Assembly: GCA_025642065.1 (NCBI GenBank)
Contig: JAODUP010000147.1
Location: 939,499 to 1,003,498 of the forward strand
Length of the DNA stretch: 64,000 bases
Direction: 5' to 3'
Source: Paralvinella palmiformis
Taxonomy: Eukaryota; Annelida; Polychaeta; Terebellida; Alvinellidae
A model generated the notes under the pieces. It searched no databases and was not told where the DNA came from. It saw nothing but the letters and a program-made list of their open reading frames with translations. This document shows, in pieces, positions 46,603 through 56,600 of this stretch. A program made the translations under genes and the position numbers. How positions within the stretch are numbered: position 1 is the first letter of the stretch; each line of letters begins with the position of its first letter.

Positions 46603-49600
46603 GTAATTATAAATTACTATATTATCGCTCACAAGTTTAATCGGGTGCTTTCGCCAGACAGCGAACATCTGATTTCTTGAGCAGTTTAGGCCGTTCCCTA
46701 CTAAATAATATTTCTGTTAAAAATAATATATGCAATTATTATACGAGCTGGTAATACCTCGAGACCAGAAAGTGTAGTCTATTCCGAAAGCAGACCAATT
46801 ACTGAATTAAAAAAACTTTGACTTTTCACTTTGCCTTCAGGCTTCACAGTTGACAGTAGATGTAAACTTTGCAAGTATATTTATTATTCTATATGACTGG
46901 TAACCTATGATTATGAATGAAGTGATTGTGAACCGGGTCGTTCACTGTGTTATTATGCACAGAGCATCACATATGCGGATATGATATTGTTAAGATATTA
47001 TTTTGTTATGGTAATGCATTTGTTTTTATATATGGGTCGTTCTTGACTAATCAGTCTAATGTAGTCATTTCTGACTATCAGCATTTGCCCAAAAAATCAA
47101 ATATTTTTAAACCGCTTGTTGTTTTAATTTATATTTACTAATTTAGAGATACTAGGATATTATAAAAGGGACAAGCAGTGCACATTTATGTACAAGTCCC
47201 TACAAAATGACCCATCAGAGTATACTAGTGACCCCCACTATTACATCAGTACCGTAACCTATTTTTAAAGACTAATTATACAAAACATATAGAAATCTCC
47301 TGCCACGTTGGCATCATGTATGCCTACGATAATAATGTGGCTCCTGGAACAATTTGGAATCATGGAATTGCTACTTTCGGTCCCAGTCATCAATGAATCA
47401 TCATCTTGCTTCTGGACCCCCTCCCAAATTTTCGGCTCTACCTGGTAATGCTGGGTGGTTGCCCATTGCAGCGTTGTCCTTCCTGTAAGGCCAGAAGAAT
47501 CTATTTCATCCCACTCTGTGCATGGCATTTACCTAGACTGACTCTGTCTGTGTCATCAATAATGCATGGGAAACATTTTTGTCCTATCTAATAATGCAGT
47601 ACTTACCAATAAGTTCTACCTCAAAGAAATACACTGGTTGAACTTGTAGTATGACTCATTGTCTTGAGGTAGATCTTGTACAGGAGCTGTCAAATCATTA
47701 CTAGTAGTAGCAGACTGGTCTTGAGGTGCATCTTGAACTAGTTCAGAAGCACTACTACTCACGTTATTATGTTTATTCACCGTTTCCGTAGCTGACCTGT
47801 TTTTGAGGATGCCATTTTCAGTTTGCTTTCAGTACCTTCAATGGGCCTTTCTGGAAACTTGTGATGAACACAGAACAGGGTTATAACAATAATGTAGCTT
47901 GTCTTCCATGCAGAAACAACTAAGGCATCTGCACTTCATCTGGTGCTTCTGAACACTAACCAATTGGTGGAAGGCCATGGTTCCATGTATCGGCTTGAGC
48001 AGGATCAGTCATACATATACGTCAATTGGAGCAACATCCTTCTCGGTCACCAAAAACAACCTGACAGTTTTATGTGTACACACCTTGTGCACCGGTGAGA
48101 TCCTTACCTTCTGCTACGATGTGATCTGCAGTGTTTAAACATGCCCCTATACAGTCAGCCCTTTGCCATGGCCAGCCTCAAGAAATGACCAACTGACCAA
48201 TCTTATAACCCCCTTCAAAGGGAAGGCTATCCATGCATACAAAAATATCTCTAATATGTTGATGAAAATCTTCCTAAAGCATGCCATTCATCCCAGGTGC
48301 CATTTATCATGTCCCCGTTTCTGTTTTATACAAACTAACTTGATTCATTACAACCTCTGAAAGTAGTCATTTATGCATGTATCCCAGGATGCCACCCATT
48401 CTCTGTATCCCTTCCTTACTAATGTAATGTAAGTTTAAAATAAGTTATTGTACAATTGCAGAGAGTGTCATATTGTAGGGGGCCTACAGTCATGGCATCA
48501 GCTGGTGTCAATATTTTAAAGAGAAAACTGGACAAATTAATCCAGGTGGTGACATAAATATATCCCTTTAAGTCTGACTGATCAGTACCATAACAAATAG
48601 TAAATACCATAACACATGTTTATGTTATGGTACTTATTCATATATGAAGTACTGCTGTCACACATGCTCAATGCACAAAGCAATGGTTGCGATTTTGACA
48701 CGTCAGCCAAAAGTAAACTTCAGACTACTAGGCAAATATATAAAACGGTGCTGATAATTCGTGTTTTTGTTCTCTTTTTGCAACTGGCCAAACAATGCCA
48801 GGATGTGGTTTGCTGCCAAGAAGCATTTACTGATTTAGCCATGAGTTTTCTAATGTACTTAAATGTCCCATCATAAGTTTGATATGCCTGTTGTAGGCCT
48901 AACTGCATAGGTAAAGTGGAATGAACAACCTTTATTTGGATGTTGGGTATTATTAACCGTATGGCTTTCCATGTAGCTTCTCTGTGAAAGACCACATGCT
49001 GAACTTGTGGTCATGATGGGAGACTCTCCAGAATGCCATGGAATATGGCGATATAGTCCTGTTTTGAGTGACGGGACATCATGCTGGTCACAAGTGGAAC
49101 CTGTTTTGTCACAAAAGCATGGATGCTGAACATCTGTATAAACAGCTTTCCCATAACTTTGAATGTAGCATCCATATACCACGTTTTTTGTTGCAGTTGT
49201 TCATTACTGTTTATGGCGATATCCTTGCATAGGAGATTGTCTGGGAGTGGGACATGCTCATCATTGAAGACAAAATCTAAGTCGACTGGGTTTTTGGTCG
49301 TAGTTTCTGATGATGGTGGATACCATTTCTAGCAATATAGTCTGTCAGTTGGAGTGCTGGACAAGGTTCGTCATCTGGCAGGTAGTCCCAGACAGACATG
49401 GGTCAATTCAATTCCGGAATTGGAATTGATGGTCAATTCCGGAATTGGAATTGATTATTTAAAAAAAAATGAATTGGAAATCCAAAAATTAATATACCAT
49501 TTTTACAATGTTAACACTTACAAGTGGTGTTACCAATATACTGGAACCGTAATGATCCAGATTTGGTATATATATATATATATATATATATCAGATATGC

Positions 49601-50538
49601 ACACCCACTGTGGCACCCCAAGTGAGCATTTAACCAATTAAAATGGTCTGGATACCATGGGCTCTGCCCCCACTGTGACAACACCATATAGCATACCATA
49701 TAGAGATATTGCTATTTAGGAATTATGTAATTTTACCATCTCACTGGGAATGCCAATCTGGAGCCAAAGTTTGCCCCTACTAGTGAACTCCGGTGGCCTA
49801 GTGGTTAAGCACTCGGCACTTGGTGCCAACGGTCGCAGGTTCGAACCCTGTAAGAGGTCAAAACTTTTCCAGGGATTAATTTCGGCTCACTACATCGTGG
49901 GTGGCTGACCAAGTTAAGTGGTGTTGCCGTCTCCACTGAATTATTTAAAATAAAGGGGAATGTTAAAAACCCCCATAGGACGTAAAACACTCTGGCAGTG
50001 ACCACCCTCAGGGTATTTCGGCTCCATCTTTCTGTACTGCTCCCCTGTGAGTGGTGGGGGAGGAGGTTTCTCAACCACTCCAACATAGAGGCTGTGCTGA
50101 TTAAGCGACAGCCTGGGGATTCTCCCCGAACAACAAAACCAAACCTTGCCTCTCCTCAAACTGTGACTACTTTAGCCTGTCCTCAGATCTAACTGTTTAA
50201 TAACCATTTGAGATCTTTTGTAAACTTACCATATGTCATTGGTTTAGTTTCCAGCAGGGTTGTGAAAGTAAATACAGGGTCTGACCCCTGCTGGGCGGAG
50301 CTAAGCAAATACATTCCTTTCAAGGCTCATATGGGCAGTGTAATATAAACACACCCTTGATGATTAGAAAATATACTCTTACATGGGGAAGTACTCAAGA
50401 CTATGATCCACCACGTGATATAATACCTCTTTAGTTAAAAGCCCCTTGTGGTTAGGTTTGTGCTAATTTTTACCATGTTAACACTTACATGTGCTGTTAC
50501 CAATATACTGGAACCAAATTGATCCAGAACTTTGATTC

Positions 50539-50609
<71 letters not shown>

Positions 50610-53600
50610 GCACACTGACTGTGGCACCGCACATGTGCATTTAACCAATTAAAATGGTCTGGATACCTTGGGCTCCACCCACAACACGGTGACACCAGCA
50701 CATAGCATTCCTGTAATATATAGAGAGATATTGCTATTTAGGAATTTACCCCCGTTCAATGTTTATAACAGGCAAAATTAATTTAAATCCACAAATTAAT
50801 TTACCATTTAATTTTTAATTCAGAAATATTTCTTACATGACAATCCTACTTGGAATATAAACTACTTAGAGTATGTATTCCAAGTAGATACTCGGAGTAT
50901 CTACTCATGGTAAAAAATATTAGGCTAAAAAAGAGAATTGGAATTGACAAAATGGAATTGACCCTATGTTTGGTCTTGGATGAGATCTTGTACGATGGAT
51001 CCTGTAGACTGGACTGGGTTCACCTGTGCTTTTTCTTTAGCAATGGATGTAGCGATGTTGGAGCCAGACTGGGGTGGATGGATGTGACCTTGTAGACCTC
51101 ATGAAAATTCACCGCCAAGCTCATACCTTGTAGCTGGGCACTGCATGCTTTTCTTACAGACTGAGCAACGGGATGTGGTAGAAACGCTGTCCCTTTTTGG
51201 ACTGTGTATGAATAGCCAAGGCTGGCAAGCAGTTTATCTAAGCTTATGCTTTTTGATACAATCAACTGTGCGAAATATGCAAATGTATTGGTAGATGGTA
51301 ATGCCTTGGATTATGTGAGTAATTTTAAATAATTGGGACATATCACAAGGTTCACACAGGTCTTTGAAAACCTGGAAAATCCTGCAATTTTAAAATTTGG
51401 ATTCCAGGCCTCGAAAGTCCTGGAATTTTTGTAGAGGTCCTTGAAAGTCCTGGAATTTGGACATATAGATCTATATTTTTAATCGTAAACATACAGGAAT
51501 TCAGTTATTACACTTCCGAAATATGGGTGTATTTTTGCATGTCAAGAGTTCGTGAATTAATTGAAAAGGTCCTTGAATTTGACATTGGAAGGTCCTGTTA
51601 AGTCCTAGAATCTGAGATATCAAAATGTGGATGGGTTCTGTATCATAGATAATAAATTAAATGATAAACTGGATATGACTTAAATTCTATTTTTATTTTA
51701 CCTATGTGAAACAAAAATAGTTTCCTGGCTGTTGTAACAATATTTATTTATGTACCCTTTGGCAGTGAATAATCTGGGTTGTAACCCCCTTTTTGCAATT
51801 ATGGCACGCTAAGTGACACTATTCTAACAATTGCATATCCCATGTGACAAACACGTCTATGGTGGCCAGCTTGAATTTATGCGAATTAGACATATTTTCC
51901 CAAAGTGCATTCAGGTCCATTTTTAATGGGTTATTCTAAAGGCCTCTCTAAAATGAACTGTAGAGAAAATAATTCAGTTACAATATGTGGTTGGGCTGGC
52001 CCCATTATTGGCTAGACAGTCTCTACCCAGTACCTAACCAATTTCTACCAATGTTTATTATTGTTTCTACCTTGGGTAGAGTAACAATGCTTTTCTACCT
52101 GGTAGAAATATTAAAGGGATAGTGCACCTTCATTTCGAATTTTCAGGACTAATTCAGCTATGCTTACAAATATAATAAATGATGTCAAAATGTGTAAATG
52201 ATCACCCACGCATTAATTCATCCAGTTCAAAGTGCTGATTAATTGACTTTTAATGGCCTGTATGCGCTGCCATTTTGAACTTGAAGCTAGACAGAAACCG
52301 GAAACTCCTGAATGCTGATGTCCACAGCATTTTGACCGGAAGTCTGTAGAGCCCATACAAAAGCACGTAAACAACTGTGAGCAAATAATTATTCCAGAAC
52401 AAAATGCAATTATCTTGTTAAAATTACGTCATGGATGATATACAACCATATTAATTTGAGCCAGAAGGAACCTTAAAAATGGCTGAGATATTAACACTCA
52501 AGAGTAACTCTAATCTGTGTTAGCCTAGAGAGGGCTGATGTCAGAGCATTTGAGTTTACGCCTTCCCACCTTTGAATCTGGCTTCCAGTGCAGCCGTAAT
52601 GGAATTTTTGCTTACTGTTCTAAGCATTACATATTTAAGAAATATGTTCTGAGGGTGAACTGTCCCTTTAAGCCAGTTTTAACTGGACAGTAGTTGAAAA
52701 ATTTTACTTTTGCAAGGACGAAGTATAAAAAGAATTTCCTCAGTTAATTTCAGGCAGTTTTACAAGATGCAGATCTGCAAACACCAAAATCTTGTCCACC
52801 CTGGAGTAACGGATGAGACACCAACTGAAATTTGAGTATTTATTTATTTATAGGTGTACCAGGCTAAGGATCTCTAAGGTCTTCGCATTCTAGTATGTAA
52901 TGCACTAATTTTTTACAGGTGGATCAACTCTTCCAATCAGCCACTAGCTATCGTACAGTGCACAACACCTGTGGAGACAGCTCAAGTGACTCTTCGGACG
53001 ATGACGAACAAGAATTCAACACATCACCCATTAAAGCTAAAAGGGGACGTAAACATTTCAGTTCAACTGATGATAATCACACCGATTTGGCTGGCAATGA
53101 AGGGTTTCTCAAGGCATCACAGCAGTTTCAAAGGAAGCAGAATCAAGAATTATGGAATAAAGTGGCACTCGAACAGACTATAGACGAGAGCATACGTAAG
53201 GTGAACACGATCGAAAAGGACAGTGGCGATGAATGTGAGGACCGAGGAGTCGAATCATATAATTATAAATGCAAGGCTGAACTGGAGGCGGGAAATGCTC
53301 GGGAAACTGTCGACTATGGCGACGAAGATATGTTCGGTGATAGTGAACTGGAAGAGGCTGATGGTGATCTCGACGGATGTGCTGAAGCCAGTGCTGAGGC
53401 TAATATATGTGACATTGAGAGCTTCGGTGTAGACAGTGTTAGAAACAAACCAGCTCTGCATGAACTGCATGGTCTTGGGGCTGTTCAGATGCACACCAGT
53501 AGGAAAAGAACAATCAAGGATCGTCTAAGTCGTAAACAGACCAGCAACATGACCGAATCAGGGGAGAGGAAAAGTGTGAGAGATCGTTTGGGCACCAGGC

Positions 53601-56600
53601 GTCCAGGTGTGGGACACAAGTTTTCAAGAAAGGCAACATTCAATTTTCACTGCAAGGAAAGTGACGAGCCAAACATTGTGACCTCAGCACTCGTTGAAGC
53701 CCTCGGAGAACCCCACTATCAGATGGAGTTGTTTCGTGAGTATTTCTGTACAGAAATTTCTTTCCTGCTTTCAAAACTAGGTCTTTTTCTAATACTGTCA
53801 GAATTGTTAACATTAAGCCAGTGGAATGAATCGGAGGACTGATTTGTTGTGGAATCGACAAGTATTTTCACTATTTATTCTCTTCCAAAATAAAAATATT
53901 TTTTGGCCTTCGATATAAATAATTTAAGTGCCAGAAAATTTTATCATCTTTGAATAGCTATGATTTTATATGCTTTTAATGTTTGATGCAGATTGGGTGT
54001 TTTTTATGGGGAATTATATGGGAAAAAATGCATGGAATTAGCACAGGTAGCTGGTGGGCAGTATTCGCTGTTTATCATTCCCAAATGAACTTTATTTGGT
54101 GCAGCTGAATTAAATACAGAGAAACTCTGGTGTGCAAGTTCAACCATGTACATCAAAAAAAGATGGTGATTGGTTTTCTCATATTAATTGCTGTCAAGTC
54201 ACACCAAATAACCATCGTGTCTGTTTGGTGATAAATTTATAGTAATGGTCTTGTAAACAAATGTTTTGTGACACAGTTAACCCAAGTTTAACACTGTGTT
54301 TCACCTTGAGAGATTCAAAGTACTGGATTTAAAGGCCCAGTTTGATAAACCAATCTATTGAATGATTTTATACAAAGTTTGTGTGTGCGCGTGTGCACAT
54401 GTGTTCCTCATGATAACGTATTTTTTTTCAATTCCTAGAAAGAGTAGTGAATACAATTGGAGTCAAAAAGGCAATAGAATTGTACTATGCCACCGAGAAC
54501 ATAGAAGAAAATGGTGGTATGTTGGTCCAGGTTAGTCCTTGCATGTTTCTTCTTCTTTTTATTTAAAATTAAAGATCTATGCCTCCATTTATTGGCTGGC
54601 ATCCATTATAAGCCGAGCCGTGATAGTGCAGTTAGTTAGAGCCCAAGACTCGTAGCTGAAGGTTGGTGGGTTAGAGGCTCGGTGAGCTGCAATGCTGTTG
54701 TGTGGTGGCTGGTTCACTGGTCCATAAAAAAAATGAGTACCTGACTGGACGTGATGGCTATGCGTTTGAGTAAGGCTTTGCGCCTACAATGGCAGCATGC
54801 GTTGTATGCTCCCTTGGGAGTTGAGATTTGTGCTGGGTGGAAACAGGTCTGAGTCAGCGATAATAATATTGTAAATAATATTGTAAAGCGCCTTAGAGCA
54901 GCTTCTAGCTGACTAGGGAACTATATAAATGTCACATATTATTATCTTATTATTATAAATCTGACAACCAAATCTTGGATCACGACTATCAGTTTACTTG
55001 ACATTTTGTTTTAAAGGAAATGTGACACCATCCGATTATAATTGTGATGGTTTTGGGAACAGTCTCTGGGATGCCATGGATGGCAGCATCTCAGGTTGTT
55101 TACTCTAGAGCGGGGTTGGGTTTAAGGCGGCCGTAAACCTGTTTTGGGCACAGCATGTGCCGTAAACTGCCCATAGGTGGTAAAAACTGCCTCAAACTGC
55201 CTTAAAGCCATCCCTGTCCATAGTCACACTGAAGATTCCGTTATTATAAAATGCATTTGTATCTATTGAATCAAACTATGAACAAAAATAAATCTTAAAC
55301 TTTTTCATAAAAAAATGACAGGACATCATTTGATTCGGTTATTATAAAATGCACATTGTATCTATTGAATCAAACTACGAACAAAAATAAATCTGAAACT
55401 TTTTTGTACAAAAATGACAGGACATCATTTGAGTTTATTTGCAACCAATCTTAGTAGACTTCTAATAGAAAGAATAGGGAAGTAAATGGACTTATGCCTG
55501 TTTTTCCCACTTCTATAACAGCCTTAATAATTGAGAAGGGAATTACAAAAACCCTACATCTGTTATACTTAGGTAAAGGACATGCTCTTAACGGCTAAAT
55601 ATGTTTGAGCTTTCTATGCCCTAAACGGCCTTAAACCTGTTTCTTACATCTCCAGCATATATGTAACAATAGAGAAGGGAATTAATTATACTTGTGTCGT
55701 ACTTTAAGGGCACGTTTAATATAATACTTTGATTGGTTTCTTTATGAAATATGTTTAAGGCATTTTCTATTTCCTTAAACTGCCTTCAGCATGTTTTTGG
55801 CAGGGCAGTTTTTACTGGTAAAAACCACACGGCCATAAACCTGCTTTAGAGACTCATCTATATAATATATACTGCAAGTGTCCAGTTGTGGGGATAGATG
55901 TAAAACAGATAAGTTTCCAGAACTGTATGTTAGACATGGGGTCAATTTCATTAATTCCAATTCCACTCAATTCCATTTGGCCGATTCTAATTGCACATCG
56001 AATTTATCAATTCCAAATTTACCAAATCCAATTCCATTTTTTAGCTACCATACTCCAATCACTGAATGGAGTAGGTGCTCGGAGTAACTACTCGGAGTAC
56101 CTACTTGGAATACCTACTCGGAGTAATTTATATTCCAAACTAGGATTGTCTCAGAAGAAATATTTCTGAATTAAAAATTTAACTGGTAAATTAGTTTGTG
56201 GATTTAATTTTTGTTTAACTACTTAATTCCAGAATTGGAGTTGGAATGGACCCCAAATCAGTTATGTTTGTTCATCAGTTCAGAAGTTGTTTCTGTTTTG
56301 TCTTATTGAGATAAGTATGGTTTTGAAGTTAATCCTTCAGCTTGCCCTTAAAATTGGCCATGTCTATTTCAGAATGGCGATCGACGACGCTCACCAGGGG
56401 GCGTGTTTTTGCAGGTGGTTAAAAATGAATCGACGAAGGATATGATTAAGTCAATGTTCCCATTCCAGAAATTGAAGAAAAAACCAAGGTCAGTTCATCA
56501 ACATAAATTTTCTTGCTGTAATTTTCTGATTCTTTGAAATCTATTTGATCACAAATACATACACATTCACCCACACACAGACATACATGAGAGAGAGTGT

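Larger units (their letters stand above)
49400..50964 (-). mobile_element. tyrosine-recombinase-bearing element with inverted ends and internal direct repeats
   Basis: The outer ends are GGGTCAATTC (49400-49409) and its inverse GAATTGACCC (50955-50964). Read on the minus strand the order is D (AATTCC-rich, 50964-50745), Y (50743-50717), X (50710-50470), recombinase (50450 to about 49745, interrupted by a SINE at 49786-50146), Y again (49725-49697), X again (49690-49500), then AATTCCGGAATT-rich sequence. The recombinase has SLRR and LQIGIPSEMV before its stop, truncated at the same place as the copy at 38913. No reverse transcriptase is present. A decayed non-autonomous element is the safe reading; a split-repeat DIRS/Ngaro relative is possible. 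Confidence 0.6.

Noticed and set aside
49805..50159. Minus-strand open frames of 72-93 codons
   Set aside because: They are antisense translations of a family C SINE. The frame at 59731-59964 has the same origin.
53736..53842. PHAX ending at the stop 53842
   Set aside because: A GTGAGT donor at 53736 and the in-frame RNA-binding-domain exons 3-5 show that this part is intron.
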